A stretch of 64,000 nucleotides of DNA from Saccharospirillum salsuginis (lineage in GTDB: Bacteria; Pseudomonadota; Gammaproteobacteria; Pseudomonadales; Natronospirillaceae), in NCBI RefSeq assembly GCF_014651855.1, contig NZ_BMXR01000009.1, forward strand, positions 1 through 64,000. The letters are read 5' to 3'. Both the position numbers and the translations under genes were made by a program. Positions 32,875 to 41,411 of this stretch are shown here, one piece after another. Positions within the stretch are counted from its first letter, which is position 1, and each line of letters starts with the position of its first letter. The notes under the pieces were generated by a model, which worked only from the letters and a program-made list of their open reading frames with translations, was not told the DNA's origin and searched no databases.

Positions 32875-33552
32875 CTAATAAACCAGTCGCACCAGCGTCT
32901 GCGCCACGCACGCCGGCCGTCGGGTATTCTCGATCTCGACGGTGATTTCCTCGGTGATTTCCAGCCCGCGCCGTACCACATCCACACCGATAATCTTCTT
33001 GCTGCCGCGTACCCGGCTGCCTGCCTTGAGCGGGTAGGGGAAGCGGACCTGGTTGAGCCCCATATTGACGACCATCTTGGCGCCCTTGTACGGCGGGTTG
33101 TCCGGGTCCACAGCGTTTGTAAGCCGGGGGATGAGCGACAGCGTCAGGAAGCCGTGGGCGACGGTGGCCTTGAACGGGCTTTCCGCGGCGGCGCGGTCCG
33201 GGTCGGTGTGGATCCACTGGCGGTCTTCGGTGACTTCGGCGAATTGGTTGATGCGGTCCTGCTGTACCGTCATCCACTCGCCCACGTAAACCACTTCGCC
33301 GAGTTGCATCAGCAGTTTCTGACGCATGGCTTCGGCTTCGGGGTTTTCGCACTCCGTCAGAGGCTCTTCGGCTGCGTCGGCCGTCGCGCGCTGGTCGTGG
33401 TCGAGCACCCAGTTCACCCATTGGTGGTTCCGGGCGCTTTGCCAGAGTTCGCTCCAGTAGTCGCGCCATTGCGGAGCGATGAGCTCACGGAATTCCGCCT
33501 GGTTTTTGGCCAGACGTTCTTTTTTCTCTTTAAGCAGGTCGATAACGCTCAT
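32875..33552 (-). CDS. MaoC-like (R)-enoyl-CoA hydratase
   Basis: 225 residues. The C-terminal two thirds is a hot-dog-fold MaoC dehydratase with the hydratase motif EDRQWIHTDPDRAAAESPFK and AHGFLTLSLIPRL. The N-terminal 70 residues (LIAPQWRDYWSELWQSARNH) form a helical extension. Such proteins hydrate trans-2-enoyl-CoA to (R)-3-hydroxyacyl-CoA, often feeding PHA synthesis, but no pha genes are near. ATG 33552 is chosen with AAGGATT upstream. Confidence 0.85.
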   Translation of the reverse strand: MSVIDLLKEKKERLAKNQAEFRELIAPQWRDYWSELWQSARNHQWVNWVLDHDQRATADAAEEPLTECENPEAEAMRQKLLMQLGEVVYVGEWMTVQQDRINQFAEVTEDRQWIHTDPDRAAAESPFKATVAHGFLTLSLIPRLTNAVDPDNPPYKGAKMVVNMGLNQVRFPYPLKAGSRVRGSKKIIGVDVVRRGLEITEEITVEIENTRRPACVAQTLVRLVY

Positions 33553-33694
33553 TTCTGGCAATCCTTTACAGAGATGACAGACGACAACCGGATTATACGG
33601 ACCCTGACGGCCGTTGGCTGCATCCTTATCACACATTGACTCGTGATGAACCGTCAAGAATACCGGAAGCGGCTTCAACGGTCGGTGCGGTGGA

Positions 33695-34645
33695 TCACAG
33701 GCTGTCCACAGCCTCGCCCCGAGCCCAGCCCGTCAGTTTGTCGTTGATCTGGTTCAGCAGTCGCGTCATGGCCTCATGCGAAGCCCAGGCGACATGGGGC
33801 GTCAGGATAACACGTTCATGGCGGGCCAGTCGCCAGATGGGGTGGTCGGCCGGTGGCGGTTCCTGGCTGGCTACGTCCAGACCGGCGCCGCCGATGCGCC
33901 CCTGTTCGATGGCCTCCAACAGGTCGGTTTCGTTGACCAGGTCGCCGCGTCCGGTGTTGATCAGGGTGGCGGTGGGTTTCATCCAGCCGAGCGTGGTGCG
34001 GTTGATCATCCGGTGTGTCCGGTCCGTCAACGGGCAATGCAGGCTGATGACATCCGCCGTTTTCAGCGCTTCTTCGAAGGCGGTATAGCCCGGGCGGACC
34101 CGGTCCGACCCGGGGCGCTCGGCGAATATCACCGTCATGCCCAGGGCCCTGGCCCGCTCGGCGGTGGCGCACCCCAGGTCGCCCTTGCCGACAATCGCCA
34201 GTGTCTGGCCGCTCAGCGTACCGATCGGCGCCACGCGGTGGCAGAAGAAGGGGCTGCGACTCCACCCCTGATCGGCTTCGTCCCGCAGGTAGGCTTTCAG
34301 GTTCCGGTTCAGCGCCAGCATCAGCATGACGGCGTGTTCGGCCACCGCATCGGTGCCATAGCCGGTGGCGTTAACGACCGTGATGCCGCGCCGGTGACAG
34401 GCTTCCAGGTCGATGTTGTTGATGCCGGTGGCGACCACGGCCACGCATTTGAGGTCCGGCAGTTGGTCGATCAGTTCACCGTCGAGCACCACCTTGTTGA
34501 CCACGGCCAGGTCGCAGCCCTGCAGTCGCGACAGGCGCTCGTCGGGCGCTGTCTGGTGGTATTCCCGCCAATCGGTGATCTCGGCGGGTGGTTGAATGGT
34601 CAATGAATCGGGAAAGGTGCCCCGGTCCAGAAAAACGCCTTTCAT
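33695..34645 (-). CDS. D-2-hydroxyacid dehydrogenase (glycerate dehydrogenase-like)
   Basis: 316 residues of the D-isomer-specific 2-hydroxyacid dehydrogenase family. The NAD-binding motif is LAIVGKGDLGCATAERARAL. Catalytic Arg, Glu and His lie in INTGRGDLVNE, LDVASQEPPP and LTPHVAWAS. The N-terminal TGINNIDLEACHRRGITVVN is typical of HprA-type hydroxypyruvate/glyoxylate reductases. ATG 34645 is preferred because TTGGGGAT lies just ahead. Confidence 0.88.
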   Translation of the reverse strand: MKGVFLDRGTFPDSLTIQPPAEITDWREYHQTAPDERLSRLQGCDLAVVNKVVLDGELIDQLPDLKCVAVVATGINNIDLEACHRRGITVVNATGYGTDAVAEHAVMLMLALNRNLKAYLRDEADQGWSRSPFFCHRVAPIGTLSGQTLAIVGKGDLGCATAERARALGMTVIFAERPGSDRVRPGYTAFEEALKTADVISLHCPLTDRTHRMINRTTLGWMKPTATLINTGRGDLVNETDLLEAIEQGRIGGAGLDVASQEPPPADHPIWRLARHERVILTPHVAWASHEAMTRLLNQINDKLTGWARGEAVDSL

Positions 34646-34825
34646 TTTTATCCCCAAATCGGTTAGCCTGATTGGCCCCCGAGACGTTTCTGAGTGTGCC
34701 GCGGGTCAGGCTTTTCGCACTCACAAGCGCCTCAATTGATCATGATAAAACAGTGTGTCCGATGTTTGGACACTTGTCATAAAAAGAATGTTCGCGGCTG
34801 TATAAGAGCGAACCTCGAGGTACGC

Positions 34826-35446
34826 ATGAAGTTAATGGTATTTGATCTCGACACAGCCTTGTGTCAGTCAAGTGCCATGGAAGGTCTGGCCTTGTGCCAA
34901 GCGGTGGAGGATCTCACCGGGACTCCTCCATCAATGGATGCTCCCCCCGTTTTCACCCAGTTCACTTCGGCCGTAGCGACATTGCTGGGCCGGGAACCCA
35001 CCTCCGAGGAGGTGGATGTTGTCCGTGCGCGTTTCAGTGTGCATTTGCGCCGGCAGATGATGATCCGCACCGGTGTCATCGACCTGAACGTCCGTCTGAT
35101 CGAAACCATGAACCGGCTGATGGGCCGGCGCGATACCGTCGTGGGTCTGGTGTCGTCCTGTTGCAGCCGGGTGATGCAGTTGAAGGCCCGTTCGATGGGG
35201 CTGGTGATCGACGCCGTGCCGAGCGCGACCCTGGATGACGGCGAGGATCTGTTCGATATTCTCAATGCCATCCGGACCCGGGTGAAGCGCAGCTATGGCT
35301 TCCGGTTCCGGGAAGCGACCCTGGTGGCCGATGCCGTATGGCAACCGGCGGCCGAGCGCTCCGGTTTTGATTGGGTGGCGCCTTCGGAGTTTCCGGTGTC
35401 CGGGGTGTCGGTGGATGCGCCGGCTTCGAGAAAGAGTTTGGTTTGA
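34826..35446 (+). CDS. HAD-like protein
   Basis: 206 residues. It begins MKLMVFDLDTALCQS, the motif I DxD of haloacid-dehalogenase phosphohydrolases. VSSCCSRVMQLKARSMGL may serve as motif II, and LVADAVWQPAAERSGFDWV takes the place of the usual GDxxxD motif IV. Helical cap residues 20-90 are unlike the common phosphatases. Probably a divergent HAD phosphatase; activity is not certain because motif IV is degraded. ATG 34826 follows CGAGG. Confidence 0.6.
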   Translation: MKLMVFDLDTALCQSSAMEGLALCQAVEDLTGTPPSMDAPPVFTQFTSAVATLLGREPTSEEVDVVRARFSVHLRRQMMIRTGVIDLNVRLIETMNRLMGRRDTVVGLVSSCCSRVMQLKARSMGLVIDAVPSATLDDGEDLFDILNAIRTRVKRSYGFRFREATLVADAVWQPAAERSGFDWVAPSEFPVSGVSVDAPASRKSLV

Positions 35447-35471
35447 AGTCACCCTCGCAGTTGCCGAGAGT

Positions 35472-35585
35472 GTAGGGCGGAAGAGCGACAGCGACATCCG
35501 CCGCGAAGTGCTACCGGTAGACCTCCTGGCACGTCAGTGGGCTACGCCCACACGGCGGATGTCGCCTTCGGCTCTTCCGCCCTAC
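35472..35585. repeat. Palindromic repeat, family A (copy 3)
   Basis: GTAGGGCGGAAGAGCGACAG at the left and the matching GGCTCTTCCGCCCTAC at the right, with inner ATCCGCCG and CGGCGGAT. The CGGAAG variant in the left arm is matched by CTTCCG in the right, so pairing is kept. Confidence 0.85.
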
Positions 35586-35629
35586 GTTGCGTACCGTGCC
35601 TGTGGGTTGTTCTGTGGGCACAGTCAAAA

Positions 35630-35661
35630 CGGCAGATAACGCTGTCGCTCTTCTGCCCTAC
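35630..35661. repeat. Half copy of family A repeat
   Basis: GGCAGATAACGCTGTCGCTC then TTCTGCCCTAC: a right arm without its left partner, 45 bp after copy 3. Suggests deletion or fusion of two adjacent copies. Confidence 0.75.
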
Positions 35662-35708
35662 CTACACGTTGAAACCGTGCCAGTGGCACGGCTTCCTTCC
35701 CTTATCGT

Positions 35709-37556
35709 TTAAATCTTGAACCGCGACAGGTTCGCCCGGATCGAGTCGCTCAGGTCGTGCAGTTCGTCGGATTGGGCGGTGGCCTGGTCGATGTTTTCCG
35801 CCAGTTGGTTGGAGGCGTCCTGGATGGCGGTGGCGATGCGGCTGATCTCTTCGGTGGCGGTGTTCTGCTCGCGCGAGGCTTCGGCGATGGTGCTGGCCCG
35901 TTCGGAGATGTCGCGGATGGATTCGGCGATGCTGTTCAGGCTGGTCGTGACTTCTTCGGCGCTGTTGGCGGTTTCCCCGGTCAGGTCCTTGCTCTTGTCC
36001 ATGATCGAGACCGCGTTCTGGGTCTGGCCCTGAAGGGTTTCGATCATGGTCTGAATCTCGCCGGTGGCTTCGTGTGTGCGTTGCGACAATGCCCGCACTT
36101 CGTCGGCCACGACGGCGAAGCCCCGGCCCTGTTCGCCGGCCCGGGCGGCTTCGATGGCGGCGTTCAGGGCGAGCAGGTTGGTTTGCTCGGCGATGTCCTG
36201 AATCGTCGCCAGGATGGTGTTGATCTGTTGCGCCTGGTCGTCGAGCTGGCGGATCACGCCGGTGGCGGTGTCGATTTGCTCGGTCAGGTTCCCCATGCGC
36301 CGCTTGTTCTCGCGGGCGTTGGCCATGCCGTTCTCACCCTCGGTCGAGGCGCTCTGAGCTGCGCCGGCGGTGTCTTGCGCGTTGTCGGCGACATTGGCGG
36401 AGGTGGAACTCATTTCATTGATGGCCGCCGCGACCTGGCTGATCTCGGTTTGCTGGACTTGTACCGCCTGGTTGTTTTCCTTGGCGTTGTCACGCGCGAG
36501 TTCGGAGAGGTTCGCCAACTGATGCGACGAATCGAGACTCGCGGAGACCAGGGCATGGATGGATTCGATGAACTGATTGAAGTTCCGGCTCAGCGAGCCG
36601 ATTTCGTCGTTGCGGACGACTTCAAGCCGCTGGGTCAGGTCGGCTTCGCCCTGGGCGATGTCGGACAGGGCCTGATTGAGGTTGACCAGAGGTTTGAGCA
36701 GCCAGGAGATCATGAAGCCGGAGACGACGGTCACAATGAGAATGGTCAGAGCCGAGACCAGCAGGTTGGACAGTGCCAGGGTACCGAGGTTCGCGAAAGC
36801 CTCGCCTTCCTTCATCATCAACACGATACGCCATTGCGTACCCTGAATCGGGAAGGCGGCGCTGAGCCAGTTGTCGCCTGCGGCCTGGACGGATTCCGGC
36901 TCCGGTGTCAGACCGGCCTGTCCGATCAGGCTGCGCAGCGGTTTGCCGAGCTGTGCCTCGTCGGGATGAATCAGGAAGTTGTTGTTGCCGTCGATGACGG
37001 CGGCGTAGCCGGAGTCTCCCAGGCGAACCCCGAGTACTTCGCCGACGATGTCGGTCAGCGCGATGTCGGCTGCGATAACGTCCTGGCCGACCGGCTGGGC
37101 GAAGCTCATGATCAGGTCGCCGCTGGAGGCATCGACGTAGGGCGGCGTAATGATCGGGCCACCGGCCTGGCGGGCCTGGGTGAACCAGGGGCGGGTGCGC
37201 GGATCGTAGTCGTCCGGGAGGGGTTCGTCCGGCCGCATGATCATCTCGCCGGAACGCGTGCCGACGTACATGTAGAGGAAATCACCGGAATCCGCACCCT
37301 GTTGGACTGCGGTGGCGATTTCGGTGCCCGCCTGGATGGATTGGGCGGCGCCATCCAGAACCTGTTGTTTGCTGTCGATCCAGTTGGTGACGAATCGGCT
37401 GGTGTTCTCGCCGCTGCGGACCAGCAGGTCGTTCACCGAATCGACCAGGTTCGACCGGGCCTGCTGATAATTGAAGAAGCCGTTGACGGCGACCAGCACC
37501 AGTACCGTCAGGGCGACGCCGCCCATTATGCGGGCGCGGATACTCATGGATTTCAC
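35709..37556 (-). CDS. Methyl-accepting chemotaxis protein with Cache sensor
   Basis: 615 residues. TM1 at about 9-28 precedes a periplasmic double-Cache ligand domain (about 35-280, with DYDPRTRPWFTQARQAGGPI, a classic dCache string). TM2 lies at about 285-310, then HAMP and a long cytoplasmic coiled coil. The CheA/CheW-binding tip is NLLALNAAIEAARAGEQGRG. Cache domains of this type often bind amino acids or small carboxylates. No C-terminal CheR pentapeptide is seen. GTG 37556 is chosen for the GAGGAGGGG site; ATG 37547 (MSIRARI) is an alternative. Confidence 0.92.
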   Translation of the reverse strand: MKSMSIRARIMGGVALTVLVLVAVNGFFNYQQARSNLVDSVNDLLVRSGENTSRFVTNWIDSKQQVLDGAAQSIQAGTEIATAVQQGADSGDFLYMYVGTRSGEMIMRPDEPLPDDYDPRTRPWFTQARQAGGPIITPPYVDASSGDLIMSFAQPVGQDVIAADIALTDIVGEVLGVRLGDSGYAAVIDGNNNFLIHPDEAQLGKPLRSLIGQAGLTPEPESVQAAGDNWLSAAFPIQGTQWRIVLMMKEGEAFANLGTLALSNLLVSALTILIVTVVSGFMISWLLKPLVNLNQALSDIAQGEADLTQRLEVVRNDEIGSLSRNFNQFIESIHALVSASLDSSHQLANLSELARDNAKENNQAVQVQQTEISQVAAAINEMSSTSANVADNAQDTAGAAQSASTEGENGMANARENKRRMGNLTEQIDTATGVIRQLDDQAQQINTILATIQDIAEQTNLLALNAAIEAARAGEQGRGFAVVADEVRALSQRTHEATGEIQTMIETLQGQTQNAVSIMDKSKDLTGETANSAEEVTTSLNSIAESIRDISERASTIAEASREQNTATEEISRIATAIQDASNQLAENIDQATAQSDELHDLSDSIRANLSRFKI

Positions 37557-37699
37557 GTGGGGTCCCCTCCTCACCACATTGAACACATTCGATTTTGTCA
37601 TTCTTTTGTCTTTGTCGGCCGACAATGGGACAACTGAAATTAAAGATAGTTCGTTATGGGTAGGTTTGTGGGGAAAGAAGAGACTTCCTCACATTAAGC

Positions 37700-37736
37700 T
37701 TCTCCCTCTCCCTAGCCCTCTCCCAAAGGGAGAGGG
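37700..37736. repeat. Short palindromic repeat, family D (copy 2)
   Basis: TTCTCCCTCTCCCTAGCCCT then CTCCCAAAGGGAGAGGG; the hairpin CCCTCTCCC-AAA-GGGAGAGGG lies between the chemoreceptor gene and pta. Confidence 0.75.
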
Positions 37737-37772
37737 GATGGAAGGGCGGTAGAGGGGTTGTGTAGAGAGAGG

Positions 37773-39938
37773 TTAGCTTTGGGTTTGGGAGGCCTGGATG
37801 GCGGTCAGGGCGATGGTGTAGACGATGTCGTCGACGGTGGCGCCGCGCGACAGGTCGTTCACCGGCTTGCGCAGGCCCTGCAGCATGGGGCCGATGCTGA
37901 CGACGTTGGCGCTGCGCTGGACCGCCTTGTAGGTGGTGTTTCCGGTGTTCAGGTCCGGAAAGATGAAGACATTGGCGCGGCCGGCGACCTGGCTGTCCGG
38001 CGCTTTGCTCTTGGCGACGGAGGGTACGCTGGCGGCGTCGTACTGCAGCGGGCCGTCGATGACCAGGTCCGGACGTTTCTCCTGGGCCAAACGGGTGGCT
38101 TCGCGAACTTTCTCGACGTCGCTGCCGGAGCCGGATTGGCCGGTGGAATAGCTGATCATGGCGATGCGCGGATCGATGCCGAAGGCGCGCGCCGAATCGC
38201 CGGATTGAATGGCGATGTCGGCCAGTTCCTCGGCGTTCGGGTCCGGGTTGACGGCACAGTCGCCGTATACCACGGCCTGGTCCGGCAGCAGCATGAAGAA
38301 GACGGATGAGACCAGGGCCGCATCCGGCTTGGTCTTGATCAACTGTAACGCCGGGCGAATGGTGTTGGCCGTGGTGTGGACGGCGCCGGAGACCAGGCCG
38401 TCGACATCGTCCTGGGCCAGCATCATGGTGGCCAGCACCACGGTGTCTTCCAACTGGGCTTCGGCCATGGGTTCGCTCAGGCCCTTGTGTTTGCGCAGGG
38501 CGACCATGGGGGCGATGTATTGCTGGCGGGTCCGCTCCGGATCGACAATCTCGATGTCCGCCGGGAGACTGAGGTTCTGGCTGGCGGCGACGCGTTGAAT
38601 CTCATCCGGGTTCCCGATCAACACGCACCGCGCAATGCCCTTCTGATGACAGATAACGGCCGCCTGCAGCGTTCTCGGTTCATCGCCCTCGGGCAGGATG
38701 ATGCGTTTTTTCGCGTGGCGCGCGCGCTGGATCAGCAGGTGACGAAAGGCGGGCGGGGACAGGCGCCGTTCGAGTTTGACGCGGGCGCGTTCGGTCAGCC
38801 AGTCGGCGTCCAGATCGGCGGCGACCGCGTTCATCACGGCTTCCATTCGGCTGACGTCGTCGGCCGGCACTTCGGTGTTCATCCGGTTCAGGTGCTGGGC
38901 GGTGGTGAAGGTGTTGGTGTCCACCAGCATGATCGGCAGGCCGGTCTTGAAGGCCGCCTCGCACAGGCGCATGACGGCGGGCTCGGGTTCCATGTTGCCG
39001 GTGAAGATGATGCCGGCGAGCGGCACGCCGTTCAGCGCGGCCATGCAACTGGCGATCAGGATGTCTTCGCGGTCGCCGGGGGTGACCACCAGGGTGCCGG
39101 CTTTCAACGTGTGCAGCATGTTCTTCATGGTGCGCGCGCAGACGGTGATGTTCTGTACCCGGCGCTCCCGAATCTGTCCCTCGTGCAGAATGCGGGTGCC
39201 GAGGTGGTCGCTGACATCGATGGTGCGCGGGGAGACCAGCATGGGGTTCCACTGGATCGCGCCAAGACAGCGGAATTCCTTGCGCGCGAAGACGGGCAGC
39301 GAACCGGCGACCTGGTCGCGTCCGATTGTGGCCGGCAAGGGGGACTGCGGTTCCTCGGCGGCGAGCACCTGTTGGCTGTCGGTGTCCGGTGCGCCCACCT
39401 TGTTGAGAATGGCGCCGATGACCCGGTGGTGGTCCGGTCCGCCGTACAGGCTGGCGGTCATGCTGATGCGTTCGTTCAGTTGCGCAGTGCTGTCGTCGTT
39501 CTTCGCGGCGACGAGAATGATGTCCGCATCGAGCGATTTGGCGATGTTGACGTTCAGTTTGCCGATGTAGCTTTCATCGGCCAGAGGCACCAGCCCCTCC
39601 ACGATCACCACGTCCGCTTCGCCGGCGGACTGCTGGTACAACTGGATCACTTCCTCCATCAGATCATCGGTGCGGCCCCGGGCCAGCATTTGCTGGGCGT
39701 AGCCGAGTTGAATCGGCTTGGCCGGCTGCAGGCCGAGTGTGGCCTGGATCAAATGGGTGGAGCGTTCGGGGCCCCGGTCGTTGCCGTATTGCTGGGCCAC
39801 GGGTTTGCAGAAGGCGACGTGGACACCGCGCTGTTCCAGGGCGCGGACCAGGCCCAGGCAGACGGACGTCAGGCCGGTGCCGGTGCTGGTCGCCGTAACG
39901 AAAAAGGTGTGTTGGGTTTGAGCGGGTTCTTTGGTCAT
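37773..39938 (-). CDS. pta: Phosphate acetyltransferase
   Basis: 721 residues, the long form of Pta. It has an N-terminal P-loop/dethiobiotin-synthetase-like region (FFVTATSTGTGLTSVCLGLV), a middle DRTGG domain (about 215-330), and a C-terminal PTA_PTB catalytic domain (from about 385, with ILPEGDEPRTLQAAVICHQK and MISYSTGQSGSGSDVEKVRE). It interconverts acetyl-CoA and acetyl phosphate. It follows ackA by 15 bp, forming the usual overflow/acetate-assimilation pair ackA-pta. Confidence 0.97.
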   Translation of the reverse strand: MTKEPAQTQHTFFVTATSTGTGLTSVCLGLVRALEQRGVHVAFCKPVAQQYGNDRGPERSTHLIQATLGLQPAKPIQLGYAQQMLARGRTDDLMEEVIQLYQQSAGEADVVIVEGLVPLADESYIGKLNVNIAKSLDADIILVAAKNDDSTAQLNERISMTASLYGGPDHHRVIGAILNKVGAPDTDSQQVLAAEEPQSPLPATIGRDQVAGSLPVFARKEFRCLGAIQWNPMLVSPRTIDVSDHLGTRILHEGQIRERRVQNITVCARTMKNMLHTLKAGTLVVTPGDREDILIASCMAALNGVPLAGIIFTGNMEPEPAVMRLCEAAFKTGLPIMLVDTNTFTTAQHLNRMNTEVPADDVSRMEAVMNAVAADLDADWLTERARVKLERRLSPPAFRHLLIQRARHAKKRIILPEGDEPRTLQAAVICHQKGIARCVLIGNPDEIQRVAASQNLSLPADIEIVDPERTRQQYIAPMVALRKHKGLSEPMAEAQLEDTVVLATMMLAQDDVDGLVSGAVHTTANTIRPALQLIKTKPDAALVSSVFFMLLPDQAVVYGDCAVNPDPNAEELADIAIQSGDSARAFGIDPRIAMISYSTGQSGSGSDVEKVREATRLAQEKRPDLVIDGPLQYDAASVPSVAKSKAPDSQVAGRANVFIFPDLNTGNTTYKAVQRSANVVSIGPMLQGLRKPVNDLSRGATVDDIVYTIALTAIQASQTQS

Positions 39939-39953
39939 GGGGTCGGTCGGTCC

Positions 39954-41144
39954 TTAGTTGCGGGTCAGCCGATGGGCGTCGTGGGCGATCATCCATTCCT
40001 CGCGGGTGGGGATGACACAGGCGGGTGTACCGCTGTCGCGGGTGATGCGTCCATCGGCGGTGTTGGGGGCGGCGTTGCGGTCCGGGTCGCAGTCGAAGCC
40101 GAACAGGCTCAGCCGGTTCAGAACGTCGGCACGGATGCCGGCGGCGTTTTCGCCGATACCGCCGGTGAACACCAGGGCGTCGAGTCGTCCGAGTGTCGTG
40201 GCCAGGGCGCCGATCTGGCGCGCCAGACGGAAGCAGAAGACGTCGATGGCGCGTTGGGCATCCGAGTTACCGTCGCCGGCGGCTTCGGTCAGGGTGCGCA
40301 TGTCGTTGGACAGGTTGGACAGCCCCAACAGGCCGCTGTTGCGGTTCAGCATCTGGGTGATCTCCTGGATCGACCAACCCTGTTGTTCGGCCAGGAATTC
40401 GTGCAGGCCGGGGTCGACGTCGCCGCTGCGCGTGCCCATGACGAGCCCCTCCAGCGGGGTCATGCCCATGGTGGTGTCGACCGACTGTCCGTTGCGTACG
40501 GCGGCGGCACTGCAGCCGTTGCCGAGATGCGCGGTGACGATGGCGTGGTCGTCGGGGTCGAGCTTCAGCCGGTCGACGGCTTCCCGGGCGACGTATTGGT
40601 GGCTGGTGCCGTGGAAGCCGTACCGGCGTACGCTGTGGTCCCGGTACAGGTGAATCGGCAGGGCGTAGAGGTAGGCTTCCTCGGCCAGGGTCTGGTGGAA
40701 GGCGGTATCGAATACGGCCACTTGCGGCACGCTGGGGTAGAGGCGTTGCATGACCTGTATGCCGAGCAGGTTGGCCGGGTTGTGCAGCGGGGCGAGGCTG
40801 GCGCAATGTTCGATGCCGCGAATGACGTCGTCGGTGATGACGACGGATTCGGCGAAGGCCTCGCCGCCGTGGACGACGCGGTGGCCGATGGCGACCGGGG
40901 CGCCGTTCAGGTCCGGCAGTTTGTCGAGGACCTGGTTGATGGCGGCCAGGGCGCTGGCGTGGCCTTCGCCGTGGAGCGGAAGCTTGTGTTTTTTACCGCC
41001 GGTCCGCCATGATAGTTCGGCGTCGGCGGTGTTGAGGCGTTCGGCGAGGCCGGAGAGGGCTTCATGGCCGGTGACCATGTCGAACAGGGAACACTTCAGG
41101 GAGGAGCTGCCGGAGTTTATGACCAGAACCGGTGTGGCAATCAT
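39954..41144 (-). CDS. ackA: Acetate kinase
   Basis: 396 residues. The ASKHA-fold kinase signatures are VLVINSGSSSLKCSLFD at the N-terminus and RYGFHGTSHQYVAREA in the middle, with HLGNGCSAAAVRNG for phosphate binding and FTGGIGENAAGIRADVL near the C-terminus. It makes ATP and acetate from acetyl phosphate. First gene of ackA-pta; a family C repeat lies 77 bp upstream, between it and the divergent M23 fusion gene. Confidence 0.97.
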   Translation of the reverse strand: MIATPVLVINSGSSSLKCSLFDMVTGHEALSGLAERLNTADAELSWRTGGKKHKLPLHGEGHASALAAINQVLDKLPDLNGAPVAIGHRVVHGGEAFAESVVITDDVIRGIEHCASLAPLHNPANLLGIQVMQRLYPSVPQVAVFDTAFHQTLAEEAYLYALPIHLYRDHSVRRYGFHGTSHQYVAREAVDRLKLDPDDHAIVTAHLGNGCSAAAVRNGQSVDTTMGMTPLEGLVMGTRSGDVDPGLHEFLAEQQGWSIQEITQMLNRNSGLLGLSNLSNDMRTLTEAAGDGNSDAQRAIDVFCFRLARQIGALATTLGRLDALVFTGGIGENAAGIRADVLNRLSLFGFDCDPDRNAAPNTADGRITRDSGTPACVIPTREEWMIAHDAHRLTRN

Positions 41145-41220
41145 GAGCGAGATACACCTTTTTGCTCTTTTGCATGTTTACGTTTTGGTGGTGGCTTTGG
41201 GTTCAGTGGCTTTGGTCCGC

Positions 41221-41330
41221 GCCGGATACCGGCTGTGCTCTTCCAGGGACCGCTGTGAACCCGTCCATGGGCGCTTAGCTTCGCCATCCATGGCTCAGAT
41301 GTCCCTTCCAGAGCACACCCGGCATCCGGC
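41221..41330. repeat. Palindromic repeat, family C (copy 2, inverted)
   Basis: GCCGGATACCGGCTGTGCTC pairs with GAGCACACCCGGCATCCGGC. The core GTGAACCCGTCCATGGGCGC is the inverse of the core at 8745-8876. Lies between divergent ackA and the M23 fusion gene. Confidence 0.78.
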
Positions 41331-41411
41331 GCTGTCTTAAGTGCCAGAAAGCCCCTAGCCGCATCTTTGGAATCAGTTAATCAGTTTGAAGTGTATAAGA
41401 GGTAACGAAGT

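Noticed and set aside
35757..37637. A 626-codon plus-strand open frame opposite the chemoreceptor gene
   Set aside because: Antisense shadow of the chemoreceptor; no domain recognised and low-complexity composition.
38376..41012. A very long plus-strand open frame (over 870 codons) opposite ackA and pta
   Set aside because: It is antisense to two unmistakable enzyme genes; the GC-rich codon bias of those genes keeps the opposite frame open. Its composition (Gly/Val/Asp/His-rich, repetitive) is that of a shadow frame.
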